From NCBI GenBank assembly GCA_029202405.1, contig CP119312.1:1741001-1805000 (forward strand): DNA of 64,000 nucleotides, given 5' to 3'. Both the position numbers and the translations under genes were made by a program. Origin of the DNA: Candidatus Devosia phytovorans. Its GTDB lineage: Bacteria; Pseudomonadota; Alphaproteobacteria; Rhizobiales; Devosiaceae. Positions within the stretch are counted from its first letter, which is position 1. Each line of letters begins with the position of its first letter. Positions 54,093-63,009 of the stretch are shown here, piece after piece. The notes under the pieces are model-generated. The model was given only the letters and a program-made list of their open reading frames with translations. It was not told the DNA's origin and ran no database searches.

Positions 54093-54857
54093 TTGGCGCG
54101 ACTGCTGCATGACGGCATACAGGAGCGTCGTTGTTTCATCGTGTCCATTGCCAAGTATGCTCGGTTTGCCAGCTTTCAGTCTTATGAGGCGGCAGATCTA
54201 CGCAGTTTTGAACTTATCAGCGGACCCCAGCGGGTTTGCGCAAAAGGGCAATTCCTCAATCACGAGGGGCAATCGACACCTGACGTCTATCGCTTGCGCT
54301 CGGGCTGGCTGTCCTGCAGCATCACAACGCCCGAGGGCGACCGGCAGATTACCAAGATCCATCTGCCCGGCGATCTTGTGGGCATGCCCAGCATGGCCCG
54401 CGAGGTAGCGGCAGAGACGATATCTGCGCTGACCGACTGCGTCGTCGATGTGCTGCCTCTCGAGGCATTTTCCGAGATCTTCCGCAAGCATCCCCGTATG
54501 GCCGGAATGCTGTTCATGTGGTCGCAGGAAGAACGCGTGCGCCTGATGCATCAGCTGACGCTGGTGGGACGCGTCCCCAGCGTCAAGCGGATGGCTGCAT
54601 TCCTTCTCACCATCGTGCATCGCGTGCGACTGAGCGATCCGGAGATCGGGGACAGCTTTGTGTTGCCGCTGACACAGCAGGACTTGGGCGACGCGACGGG
54701 CATGAGCGTGGTGCATGCCAATCGCGCGCTGCGCATCCTGCGCGAGCGGGGTTATGCCTCTCTACAGAAGGGCGTGTTCACGGTGCATGACCATGCGGGG
54801 CTGACCGGATTTGCCGGATCGCCCGCCGATGCGAAGCGCTCGACGGTGTGGATCTAA
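54093..54857 (+). CDS. Crp/Fnr-family transcriptional regulator
   Basis: The protein of up to 254 residues has the beta-barrel sensor (GQFLNHEGQSTPDVYRLRSGWLSCSITTPEGDRQITKIHLPGDLVGM) and a Crp-type helix-turn-helix (LPLTQQDLGDATGMSVVHANRALRILRERGYASLQ). It resembles the FixK-like or NnrR-like regulators without cluster Cys. The start is unclear: TTG at 54093 or GTG at 54141, the latter after AGGAG at long spacing. It is divergent from the other Crp/Fnr gene and shares only moderate similarity with it. Confidence 0.88.
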   Translation: MARLLHDGIQERRCFIVSIAKYARFASFQSYEAADLRSFELISGPQRVCAKGQFLNHEGQSTPDVYRLRSGWLSCSITTPEGDRQITKIHLPGDLVGMPSMAREVAAETISALTDCVVDVLPLEAFSEIFRKHPRMAGMLFMWSQEERVRLMHQLTLVGRVPSVKRMAAFLLTIVHRVRLSDPEIGDSFVLPLTQQDLGDATGMSVVHANRALRILRERGYASLQKGVFTVHDHAGLTGFAGSPADAKRSTVWI

Positions 54858-54865
54858 GGCGCCCG

Positions 54866-55753
54866 TCAGTAAGCGAAGAGTACGGACGAGACCTGCGGCG
54901 ACACGCGTCTGGTCAGCAACACTGCGCAGAGCGACAGCAGGAATGCGGCGGTGACTGCCAGCACGCCATAGCCGGCGCCGATGAACCGCCATGTCGGATA
55001 GAGTGCCAGCGGATGCACCAGATAGACGCCAAACATGGCACGGGAAATCGGCGTAACATCCCAGCGTGAAGCCCATTGGCGGGCCAGTGGCATCATGGCA
55101 ATGGCGACAGCGATCATGCCGATGCCATAGGAAATCGCGCCTTTGGCGGGCAATAGCGCGATAAGGGCAACGGTGATCACAATGGCGAGGCCCCAGAGTC
55201 GGTTTCGATCGGGAAAGCGTATGGCGCCCAGGATGGTGCCGGCCAGAACGGCTGGCAGCACGTGGACATATTGGGTGAAGGGCACGCCGGCGGTCCAGGA
55301 CCAGGGATACCACCAGGGGAAGGTAATCATGACGATCGCCAGGCAGGCGGTAGCCACCGCGCCGAGCACCAAGGCGGGCATGGCGCGTTTGGCGAGGACT
55401 ATGATGGCGATGATGGCGGTGATGAAGGGCAGGAACCAGAGATGGATGCTGGAGCCCATGAGCACGCCGGGAATGAGGCCGTTATCGAGAGGCACGATGG
55501 GAATGCCGCGCACCAGGTTGAGCAAGCCGTAGATCGCCATCCAGATCGCCCAGGGGATGAGAAACCGCAACAGCGTCAACGCTTTTGGGGACGGCCCGTC
55601 GCGGCCAGAAACAAAAAGCGTGCTGAGGATGACGAAGACGATGAGACCACCGCCGGCATATTCGCTGCCGGTGGCGCCGCCGTGAAACCAGACGATGCCG
55701 AAGGCCGATGCGATACGAAGCAACTCGACGGCTTGATTGCGAACAACGGCCAT
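54866..55753 (-). CDS. membrane acyltransferase family protein
   Basis: The 295-residue protein is polytopic with about eight to ten hydrophobic segments. It starts with RNQAVELLRIASAFGIVWFHGG, matching the acyltransferase-3 opening where the catalytic His lies in the first helix, and has IHLWFLPFI in the middle, another family hallmark. It probably acetylates or succinylates a surface glycan or lipid. ATG at 55753 is chosen over an upstream TTG at 55768. No glycan locus is next to it. Confidence 0.85.
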   Translation of the reverse strand: MAVVRNQAVELLRIASAFGIVWFHGGATGSEYAGGGLIVFVILSTLFVSGRDGPSPKALTLLRFLIPWAIWMAIYGLLNLVRGIPIVPLDNGLIPGVLMGSSIHLWFLPFITAIIAIIVLAKRAMPALVLGAVATACLAIVMITFPWWYPWSWTAGVPFTQYVHVLPAVLAGTILGAIRFPDRNRLWGLAIVITVALIALLPAKGAISYGIGMIAVAIAMMPLARQWASRWDVTPISRAMFGVYLVHPLALYPTWRFIGAGYGVLAVTAAFLLSLCAVLLTRRVSPQVSSVLFAY

Positions 55754-55881
55754 ATACGCAGGATCCAAAACAAGTCGATCACAGCTTATTGGCGGTTAAC
55801 ATCGGGCGCGGGTCAAGGCGTGTTTCGATAACAGATCAGGTTTATCCACCTGCCGATTACTATTTCGGTTAACTAGGTAAA

Positions 55882-56721
55882 CTACTGTCGATGATCAACA
55901 AACCAAAGATCAAGAACAGTTTGGCGCAACAGCAGGGCTTCCTCCCAGCGATCGCTCAGGTCGCGGCCATCGGCGCCAGCAATGGCGTAGTAGGGTTGCG
56001 GGCCCAGTTCGGTGACGAAGGTGAGGGTATCATTATCCCCTGCCCGCTGGCGCCAGCTGGCAAAGCCGCGCTGCCACCAGGTGGTGAAGAGGTCGAGATA
56101 GCACTGGTGCTGGGGAAAGCTCAGCGGCAGCTGGACCTGTCCGGCACCGGCGACACGGCCGTGGAAGGCCCAGCAATGGTCAAGAATGCTTGATATCTGC
56201 TGGTCGGTTTCTGCCGAGACCGGCAGTTCGATCTCTCGAGCGACGACATAGTGCGAGAGATCGCCGAGGAGTTTGAGGTCCGGCCGTTCGGCGAGAATAT
56301 CGAGCATGAACAGCAGGTCATTGGTCAGCCGCCCGCGATGGGTTTCGACATAGACCGGGAAATCGGCCTGGGCCGTGAGCTCGGTGAGGCGATCGAGGAT
56401 GGCCAGAGCCTCCGCCAGCGTGCGCGGGCGCATGTTGAGCTGGAGATTGAGGTGGTGCAGGCCGTAGGTGCGGCCCCAATCGAGATAGTCGCCGACCTGT
56501 TCAATGTGGGTGGGAAGGCAGGTGCCCTCCACCACCAGATTCTCGGCCTTTGCCAGTGTGCCGGCCTGGCGGGCGATGGATTGGCTGTCCCACATGGTGC
56601 TGATGCCGTCGAAACCGGCCTGTTTGATGGTGGCGACATTGTCCTCGAAGCTGCGCTCACCCTCGACGTTGCGCAGGTTCTGCATGGCCCAGAGCGATTG
56701 CAGGACGAGTAGTTTTTGCAT
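55882..56721 (-). CDS. TIM-barrel sugar phosphate isomerase/epimerase-like protein
   Basis: The 279-residue protein fits the xylose-isomerase-like TIM-barrel superfamily: KQAGFDGISTMW, then YGLHHLNLQLNMRPRTLAEAL, VYVETHRGRLTNDL with the metal-binding E and H, and LLGDLSHYVV. It should isomerise or epimerise a sugar or inositol derivative. It lies 12 bp after the Gfo/Idh gene on the same strand, so they form an operon that diverges from the RpiR regulator. Confidence 0.87.
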   Translation of the reverse strand: MQKLLVLQSLWAMQNLRNVEGERSFEDNVATIKQAGFDGISTMWDSQSIARQAGTLAKAENLVVEGTCLPTHIEQVGDYLDWGRTYGLHHLNLQLNMRPRTLAEALAILDRLTELTAQADFPVYVETHRGRLTNDLLFMLDILAERPDLKLLGDLSHYVVAREIELPVSAETDQQISSILDHCWAFHGRVAGAGQVQLPLSFPQHQCYLDLFTTWWQRGFASWRQRAGDNDTLTFVTELGPQPYYAIAGADGRDLSDRWEEALLLRQTVLDLWFVDHRQ

Positions 56722-56733
56722 GTTCGGCAGTCC

Positions 56734-57852
56734 TCAGGCGATGTCGACCCAGCGCTGCTCATAATGGCTTTGTGCCATGGCGTGAACCACGCGTTCGATG
56801 CCGAGGCCAGTATCGAAGTCGATGACGCGAGCGTCCTCGCCAGCGATGCGTTTCAGCAGCTCGTGGCATTCGATGATCTTGAGGTCATTGAAGCCGAGGC
56901 CATGGCCAGGCGCGGGGATGAAGCGGTCATAGGGTGCATGCTGGGGGGCAGAGAGAATGGTGCGGAAGCCCTGTTCGGTCGGCTTGTCGGAGGTGACATA
57001 GAGCTGGAGCTCGTTGAAGCGCTCCTGATCGAAGACCAGCGTGCCCTTGCTGCCGAAGATCTGCAGCGCAATGCGGCCCTTACGGCCCCAGGCGGAGCGA
57101 TCGAGCGCCATGACGCCGGAAATGCTGTCGCCCAACTCGAACAGCACGCTGGCGATATCAAAGGTTTCCACCGCGCGCGGCGTGCCGTCCTTGGTCGGAC
57201 GCGTCGCATAGGGCTTGGTCAGGTGGGCAAAGACCTTGGTCGGCCGCCCGAACAGCACCTGCAGCAGGCTGAGCGGATGCACGCCGAAATCGTCAAGTGC
57301 GCCATAGCCGGAGCTGGCTTCGCTCTTCCAGTAGAACAGCGCCTCGGGATCAGCCATGAAATCCTCGTCCATTTCCAGGCGGACGTGGTTCACCGTGCCG
57401 ATCGTGCCATCGGCCAGGATCTGACCGATCTGGCGGATGAGCGGATTCTGGATGTAATTGTAGCCGAGCACCGCCACCCTGCCCGCCTGTTTTGCCGCAG
57501 CGGCCATGCGCTCGGCATCGGCCAGCGCCACGGCCATGGGCTTTTCGCACCAGACATGCTTGCCAGCTTGCAGTGCAGCGATGGCCATTTCGGCGTGAAA
57601 GGCATTGGGCGTGGTGACGGAAACGACATGCACGGCCGGATCTGCGATCAGTTCGCGCCAGTCGCCGGTGGACTTTTCGAAGCCGAATTCATCGGCCTTC
57701 TTGCGGGCAATATCCGCATTGACCTCGGCCAGATGCGCCAGCACGGGTTTTGGTCCATCGCCGAACACGGCTTTCACGCCATTCCACGCCAAGGCATGGC
57801 ACTTGCCCATGTAGCCGGTGCCGATCAGGCCAACGCCGATTGTCGATTTCAT
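56734..57852 (-). CDS. Gfo/Idh/MocA-family dehydrogenase (inositol-type)
   Basis: The 372-residue protein starts with a Rossmann fold (GVGLIGTGYMGKCHALAWN) and carries CEKPMAVALADAERM, the Gfo/Idh/MocA motif with the catalytic Lys. The C-terminal domain has LDDFGVHPLSLLQ, the usual D-x-x-x-H pair. It should oxidise an inositol or related polyol with NAD(P). GGAGG precedes ATG 57852; the frame extends upstream but without support. It may do the IolG step or handle another inositol isomer; the substrate is not fixed. Confidence 0.9.
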   Translation of the reverse strand: MKSTIGVGLIGTGYMGKCHALAWNGVKAVFGDGPKPVLAHLAEVNADIARKKADEFGFEKSTGDWRELIADPAVHVVSVTTPNAFHAEMAIAALQAGKHVWCEKPMAVALADAERMAAAAKQAGRVAVLGYNYIQNPLIRQIGQILADGTIGTVNHVRLEMDEDFMADPEALFYWKSEASSGYGALDDFGVHPLSLLQVLFGRPTKVFAHLTKPYATRPTKDGTPRAVETFDIASVLFELGDSISGVMALDRSAWGRKGRIALQIFGSKGTLVFDQERFNELQLYVTSDKPTEQGFRTILSAPQHAPYDRFIPAPGHGLGFNDLKIIECHELLKRIAGEDARVIDFDTGLGIERVVHAMAQSHYEQRWVDIA

Positions 57853-57873
57853 TCCATCCTCCACTCTTGCCGA

Positions 57874-57904
57874 AATGAATAGTTCATTCATTCCGTTTTC
57901 GGAA
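57874..57904. promoter_or_regulatory. tandem palindromes in the rpiR-dehydrogenase gap
   Basis: AATGAA-TAG-TTCATT at 57874-57888 is a perfect palindrome, and TTCCG-TTTT-CGGAA at 57891-57904 directly follows it. Both share half-sites with the GGAATG/CATTCC operator before iolC. They lie 22 bp upstream of the dehydrogenase start and 70 bp upstream of the RpiR start and are likely regulator sites. Confidence 0.55.
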
Positions 57905-57974
57905 TAGGCTTTCTATCAACACTTGATTGATGGCTGATATTGGGGATTATGGGCGCAAAAGCACGGGATCGACC

Positions 57975-58817
57975 ATGTCAGAAGCCACAGCAAAAGTTCA
58001 GCCGCCACAGGATTTCGACTCACTGCGCGCGGCTATTCTCGAGCGAAAGGGCGAGTTGCCGAAGCGGCTGACCCAGGTCGCGGCCTATGCGCTGGATAAT
58101 CCCGACGAGATCGCCTTTGGCACGGCAGCGAGCATTGCCATATCGGCTGACGTGCAGCCATCTACCCTTGTTCGCTTCGCCCAGCACTTCGGTTTCGACG
58201 GCTTTTCGGGGCTGCAGTTGCTGTTCCGCGCCCGGCTGCGCGAGCGGACTTCGTCCTATGAAGAGCGGTTGCGGACGCTGGAACAGGATGGCGCGGCGCT
58301 GGCGGAAAGCACGACCATATTCAACGGTTTCGTAGCGGCAGCCCATCGCTCGGTGGATGCAATTGCGGCGGCCGTGGAGCCGGATGCCTTCGAACGTGCC
58401 GTGACCCTCCTGGCCAAGGCCGAGACGATCTATCTGATCGCCAAGCGCCGTTCCTATCCGATCAGCAGCTACATGGCCTATGCCTTCGGCAAGCTGAAGG
58501 TGCGCTGCCAGTTGGTGGGGACCTCGGCCGGCATCGATGACGACATGCTGGCCATGGCCACGCCGCGCGATGCCGCCTTCGCCATCAGCTTTTCTCCCTA
58601 TGCCTCGGAAAGCGCGGCCCAGGCGCGGACGATGGCACAGCGCGGCATCCCCGTCGTGTCGCTGACCGATTCGGCGTTTTCCCCGCTGGCGGAATGTTCC
58701 AAGGAATGGTTCGAAGTGGTTGAAGCCGACCATGCCGGCTTCCGCTCGCTCTCGGCCAGCATGGCCTTCGCCATGGCATTAACCGTATCGATTGCAGAAA
58801 AACGACGACGCCCCTAA
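57975..58817 (+). CDS. iolR: RpiR-family regulator of the inositol locus (IolR-like)
   Basis: The 280-residue protein has an N-terminal RpiR helix-turn-helix (LPKRLTQVAAYALDNPDEIAFGTAASIA, then PSTLVRFAQHFGFDGFSGLQ) and a C-terminal SIS domain (about residues 125-265, ETIYLIAKRRSYPISSYMAYAFGKL). SIS domains sense phosphosugars; in rhizobial IolR the signal is a myo-inositol catabolic intermediate. ATG at 57975 gives the normal start. It lies between the divergent dehydrogenase and iolC. The symbol is an inference from position and family. Confidence 0.85.
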   Translation: MSEATAKVQPPQDFDSLRAAILERKGELPKRLTQVAAYALDNPDEIAFGTAASIAISADVQPSTLVRFAQHFGFDGFSGLQLLFRARLRERTSSYEERLRTLEQDGAALAESTTIFNGFVAAAHRSVDAIAAAVEPDAFERAVTLLAKAETIYLIAKRRSYPISSYMAYAFGKLKVRCQLVGTSAGIDDDMLAMATPRDAAFAISFSPYASESAAQARTMAQRGIPVVSLTDSAFSPLAECSKEWFEVVEADHAGFRSLSASMAFAMALTVSIAEKRRRP

Positions 58818-58831
58818 GGCAATTCTGCCTC

Positions 58832-58847
58832 TGGAATGAACATTCCA
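58832..58847 (+). promoter_or_regulatory. IolR-type operator upstream of iolC
   Basis: TGGAATGAACATTCCA is a perfect palindrome that contains GGAA-N6-TTCC, the site reported for Sinorhizobium meliloti IolR. It lies about 93 bp upstream of the iolC start and just after the regulator gene. It fits repression of the iolCDE genes in the absence of inositol. Confidence 0.75.
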
Positions 58848-58939
58848 TATTGACGAATTGCCGGAACCCATGTTTCATGATTGTAACCAGCCCAGCTGGA
58901 TGACTGCATACGGGCCGAAGGCCGCATGGGAGAGACAGC

Positions 58940-60865
58940 GTGAGCAATCCGCAGCCCGTTGACGGGACGAAGACACTCGACGTCATCACCATTGGCCGTG
59001 CCTCGGTGGACCTCTACGGCCAGCAGATCGGCACACGGCTGGAAGACATCGGCAGCTTTGCCAAGTCGGTCGGTGGCTGCCCTACCAATATCTCGGTCGG
59101 CACGGCGCGACTGGGCCTCAAGTCGGCGCTGATCACCCGCGTCGGCAATGAGCAGATGGGCCGTTTCATCCGCGAACAGCTCGCGCGTGAAGGTGTGGAG
59201 ACTGCCGGCATCGCCACGGACAAGGATCGCCTCACCGCGCTGGTGCTGCTGTCGGTCGAGGCCGAAGGCGTGTCGCCGATGATCTTTTACCGCAGCGATT
59301 GCGCTGACATGGCGCTGGACGAGAGCAATGTGGACGAGGCGCTGATAGCCTCGTCTCGTTCGATTGTGGTTACGGGTACGCATTTCTCCCGCCCGCACGC
59401 CGAAGCAGCGCAGAAAAAGGCCATCTGCCTGGCGAAAGCCCATGGCGGCAAGGTGGCGTTCGATATCGACTACCGCCCTAATCTCTGGGGCCTCGCCGGG
59501 CATGAAGAGGGCTTTTCACGCTACGTCGCGTCCGACCACGTGTCGGAAAAGTACAAATCTGTCCTGCCCGATTGCGACCTGATTGTCGGCACCGAGGAAG
59601 AGGTGCTCATCGCCTCTGGCGAGGCCGACCTGCTTTCCGCGCTCAGGACGATCCGCGGCCTGTCCTCCGCCACGATTGTCCTGAAGCGCGGGCCCATGGG
59701 CTGTATCGTCTATGACGGCATCATTCCGGACAATCTCGAAGACGGGATCGTCGGCAAGGGCTTTCCCATCGAAGTCTATAATGTGCTGGGGGCCGGCGAC
59801 GCCTTCATGAGCGGTTGGCTGCGCGGCTGGCTCAAGGGCGAGCCGCATGCGGTGAGCGCCACCTGGGCCAATGCCTGCGGTGCCTTTGCTGTATCGCGCC
59901 TCCTTTGTGCACCGGAATATCCAAGCTGGGACGAACTCAATCACTTCCTGACCAAGGGCAGCCGCAAGCGCGCCCTGCGCAATGACGACGACCTCAACCA
60001 CATTCACGTCGCGACGACCCGACGCCGGGAATGGCCACAGCTGATGGCGCTGGCCATCGACCATCGCAGCCAGATCGAGGAGATGCCGGGCGCCAGCGAG
60101 GAAGGCATTGCCGCCTTCAAGGTGTTGGCCGTGCAGGCTGCGGCGCGTGTTGCCAACGGGCGACCGGGCTTTGGCATGCTGCTGGACGACAAGCACGGCC
60201 GCAAGGCGCTGTTTGCTGCCGAAGCGGAAGGCTTCTGGGTGGCTCGGCCGATCGAGCAGCCCGGCTCAAGGCCATTGCGCTTCGAATTCACGCAGGACGT
60301 GGGCAGCCGTATCACCGACTGGCCGGTGGAGCATGCCATCAAGGTGTTGTGTTTCTTCCACCCGGATGATCCCAAGGAACTCAAGCAGGCGCAGATCGAC
60401 AAGCTGCAGTCGGCCCATGACGCCGCCCGCAAGGTGGGTCGGGATATCCTGATCGAGATCATCGCCAGCAAGCATGGCGCGCTCAAATCCGACACGATCG
60501 CACGGGCGCTGACCGAGCTATATGACGCAGGCCTCAGGCCAGACTGGTGGAAGCTGGAGCCGCAGGCCGATGTGGCGGCCTGGGCCGCCATCGACCAGGT
60601 GATTGAAACGCGCGACCCCTATTGCCGCGGCGTCGTTCTTCTCGGCCTCGAGGCACCGCATGATGTGCTGGAAGCCGGCTTCACTGCCGCCCGCAGCTCG
60701 CGCACGGTCAAGGGCTTTGCCGTGGGCCGCACCATCTTTGCCGAAGCAGCCAAGGGCTGGCTTGCCGGCACGGTGAGCGACGAAGCGGCCGTGGACGAGA
60801 TGGCGCGCAAGTTTGGCGCGCTGGTGGACGTCTGGGAACGGTTGGGCGACAGCAAGGCCGCGTAG
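58940..60865 (+). CDS. iolC: 5-dehydro-2-deoxygluconokinase fused to DUF2090 (IolC-type)
   Basis: The 641-residue protein joins a PfkB-type sugar kinase (about residues 1-325) to a DUF2090 domain (about 330-640). The kinase has SVGGCPTNISVG early and the PfkB end motif GAGDAFMSGWLRGWL with the catalytic Asp. DUF2090 (LMALAIDHRSQIEEM, KHGRKALFAAEAEGFWVARPIEQPG) has been linked to the 5-dehydro-2-deoxyphosphogluconate aldolase step. One polypeptide may therefore do two consecutive reactions. The start is GTG at 58940. It is the first gene after the regulator and operator. Confidence 0.94.
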   Translation: MSNPQPVDGTKTLDVITIGRASVDLYGQQIGTRLEDIGSFAKSVGGCPTNISVGTARLGLKSALITRVGNEQMGRFIREQLAREGVETAGIATDKDRLTALVLLSVEAEGVSPMIFYRSDCADMALDESNVDEALIASSRSIVVTGTHFSRPHAEAAQKKAICLAKAHGGKVAFDIDYRPNLWGLAGHEEGFSRYVASDHVSEKYKSVLPDCDLIVGTEEEVLIASGEADLLSALRTIRGLSSATIVLKRGPMGCIVYDGIIPDNLEDGIVGKGFPIEVYNVLGAGDAFMSGWLRGWLKGEPHAVSATWANACGAFAVSRLLCAPEYPSWDELNHFLTKGSRKRALRNDDDLNHIHVATTRRREWPQLMALAIDHRSQIEEMPGASEEGIAAFKVLAVQAAARVANGRPGFGMLLDDKHGRKALFAAEAEGFWVARPIEQPGSRPLRFEFTQDVGSRITDWPVEHAIKVLCFFHPDDPKELKQAQIDKLQSAHDAARKVGRDILIEIIASKHGALKSDTIARALTELYDAGLRPDWWKLEPQADVAAWAAIDQVIETRDPYCRGVVLLGLEAPHDVLEAGFTAARSSRTVKGFAVGRTIFAEAAKGWLAGTVSDEAAVDEMARKFGALVDVWERLGDSKAA

Positions 60866-60870
60866 TTGAT

Positions 60871-60993
60871 CCACACCCTCGTGGTTCGAGGCTTCGCTTT
60901 GCAAAGCACCTCACCATGAGCGTTACTGTGGCACAGATTGATTTGAGACCTGATGGTGAGGGCGAGCGCTTGCGAGCCTCGAACCACGAGGTC
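60871..60993. repeat. palindromic intergenic repeat, family B, copy 2
   Basis: Arms CCTCGTGGTTCGAGGC and GCCTCGAACCACGAGG enclose the inner CTCACCATGAGCG and its degenerate inverse. It lies between iolC and iolD, inside the likely transcript, and ends 4 bp before the AGGAGGAA ribosome site of iolD. Confidence 0.87.
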
Positions 60994-61010
60994 GGTAGGA
61001 GGAATAGGCC

Positions 61011-62858
61011 ATGAGCCAGAAGACGATCCGCCTGACGATGGCCCAGGCCGTTGCAAAATTCCTGACCATGCAGAAGACCGAGATCGACGACGAGATCGTG
61101 CCGATCTTCGGTGGCGTGTTTGCCATTTTCGGCCATGGCAATGTGGCCGGTGTCGGCGAGGCGCTGCATGGCATCAAGGATGTGCTGCCGACCTATCGCG
61201 CGCAAAACGAACAGGGCATGGCCAGTGCGGCAGTGGCGTTTGCGAAAGCCAGTTTTCGGCGCCGCTTCATGGCTTGTACGACGTCCATTGGTCCCGGCGC
61301 GCTCAACATGGTCACCGCGGCGGCGATGGCGCATGTCAATCGTCTTCCGGTGCTGCTGCTGCCCGGTGATGTGTTTGCCAATCGCCTGCCCGACCCGGTA
61401 TTGCAGCAGATGGAAGATTTTGGCGACGGCACGGCGACGGTCAACGACTGTTTCAAGCCGGTCAGCCGCTATTTTGATCGCATCACGCGCCCCGAGCAGA
61501 TCATTCCTGCCTTGCGCCGCGCCATGGCCGTGCTGACCGATCCGGCCGAATGCGGCCCGGTGACGCTGTCACTGTGCCAGGATGTGCAGGCGGAAGCTTA
61601 TGACTATCCCGAGAGCTTTTTCGAGGAGAAGGTCTGGCATATCCGCCGGGTGATGCCGGATGCAGAGGAATTCACCCAGGCGGCAGCGGCGCTGATCGGC
61701 GCCAAGAAGCCGGTGATCATCGCTGGCGGCGGTGTGCTCTATTCGGGCGCCTCGCGGGCGCTGGCGACCTTCGCCGAGCGCTATGGCGTGCCGGTGCTGG
61801 AGACGCAGGCCGGCAAGTCCGCCCTGCCCGACGATCATCCGCTGAACATGGGTTCGGTTGGCGTTACCGGTACGTCGGCGTCAAACCAACTGGCCGAAGA
61901 GGCCGATGTAGTTCTGGCCGTGGGTACGCGCCTGCAGGATTTCACCACCGGTTCGTGGGCCCTGTTCAAGAACGAGGACTTGCAGATCATCGGGCTCAAT
62001 GTGCAGGTCTATGACGCGCAGAAGCATCGTGCGCTGCCGCTGGTGGCCGATGCACGCGTTGGCCTCGAGGCATTGAACGCAGCGCTGGCCGGCTGGCAGG
62101 CCGACGGCGAATGGACCGACAAGGCCAAGGGCGGCAAGGACGACTGGCAGGTTGCCGCGAGCGAAGCGGCCGCCGCCAGCAATGCCGAACTGCCGTCCGA
62201 TGCGCAGGTGATCGGCGCAGTGCAGCGAGCGCGACCGGAGGCGACCGTGGTCTGCGCCGCGGGCGGCTTGCCGGGCGAATTGCACAAGCTCTGGAAGGCG
62301 CGTGGCCCGGGCAGCTACCACATGGAATATGGCTTTTCGACCATGGGCTACGAGATCGCCGGCGGGCTGGGCGTCAAGCTGGCGCGGCCGGAGCAGGACG
62401 TCATCGTCATGGTCGGTGACGGCAGCTATATGATGCTCAATTCAGAGATCGCCAGTGCGGTGATGCTGGGCGCCAAGCTCACCATCGTGCTGCTCGACAA
62501 TGCCGGCTACGGCTGCATCAACCGGCTGCAGATGGCGACCGGCGGGGCGAACTTCAACAATCTGCTCAAGGACACCCATCACGTCACCCTGCCCGGCATC
62601 GATTTTGCTGCGCATGCCGGCGCCATGGGTGCCGATGCGCGCAAGGTGAGTTCGCTGGCGGAGCTGGAAACCGCATTGCAGGAAACCGAGGCCAGCGAGC
62701 GGACGACGGTGATCGTCATCGACACGGATCCGCTTGTGACCACCGATGCCGGTGGCCATTGGTGGGATGTGGCTGTGCCGGAGGTGAGCGATCGGCCACA
62801 GGTCAATGCCGCGCGCGAGGCCTATGTGACGGCACTCAAGGCGCAGCGGGCGGGGTGA
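61011..62858 (+). CDS. iolD: 3D-(3,5/4)-trihydroxycyclohexane-1,2-dione acylhydrolase
   Basis: The 615-residue protein is a ThDP-dependent enzyme: the N-terminal domain has YRAQNEQGMASAAVAFAKA with the activating Glu, and the C-terminal domain has MVGDGSYMMLNSEIASAV with the GDG of the cofactor site. It opens the inositol-derived ring to 5-deoxy-glucuronate. AGGAGGAA precedes ATG 61011. It is flanked on both sides by family B repeats and lies between iolC and iolE. Confidence 0.96.
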   Translation: MSQKTIRLTMAQAVAKFLTMQKTEIDDEIVPIFGGVFAIFGHGNVAGVGEALHGIKDVLPTYRAQNEQGMASAAVAFAKASFRRRFMACTTSIGPGALNMVTAAAMAHVNRLPVLLLPGDVFANRLPDPVLQQMEDFGDGTATVNDCFKPVSRYFDRITRPEQIIPALRRAMAVLTDPAECGPVTLSLCQDVQAEAYDYPESFFEEKVWHIRRVMPDAEEFTQAAAALIGAKKPVIIAGGGVLYSGASRALATFAERYGVPVLETQAGKSALPDDHPLNMGSVGVTGTSASNQLAEEADVVLAVGTRLQDFTTGSWALFKNEDLQIIGLNVQVYDAQKHRALPLVADARVGLEALNAALAGWQADGEWTDKAKGGKDDWQVAASEAAAASNAELPSDAQVIGAVQRARPEATVVCAAGGLPGELHKLWKARGPGSYHMEYGFSTMGYEIAGGLGVKLARPEQDVIVMVGDGSYMMLNSEIASAVMLGAKLTIVLLDNAGYGCINRLQMATGGANFNNLLKDTHHVTLPGIDFAAHAGAMGADARKVSSLAELETALQETEASERTTVIVIDTDPLVTTDAGGHWWDVAVPEVSDRPQVNAAREAYVTALKAQRAG

Positions 62859-62862
62859 CCCA

Positions 62863-62993
62863 GCCACGCCCCCCGTGGTTCGAGGCTTTGCTGCGCAAAG
62901 CACCTCACCATGAGGGCTACTGAGATAACGGTGTTCCAACAGCCCTCATGGTGAGGCGGGAGCGCAGCGACCCTCGAACCACGAGGGCGTGGC
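62863..62993. repeat. palindromic intergenic repeat, family B, copy 3
   Basis: Arms GCCACGCC...GTGGTTCGAGGC and GCCTCGAACCACGAGG-like inverse enclose CTCACCATGAGGGCT and AGCCCTCATGGTGAG, as in copy 1. It starts 4 bp after the iolD stop and ends 16 bp before the iolE start. Confidence 0.88.
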
Positions 62994-63009
62994 AGGATGG
63001 AGAAAAGAC

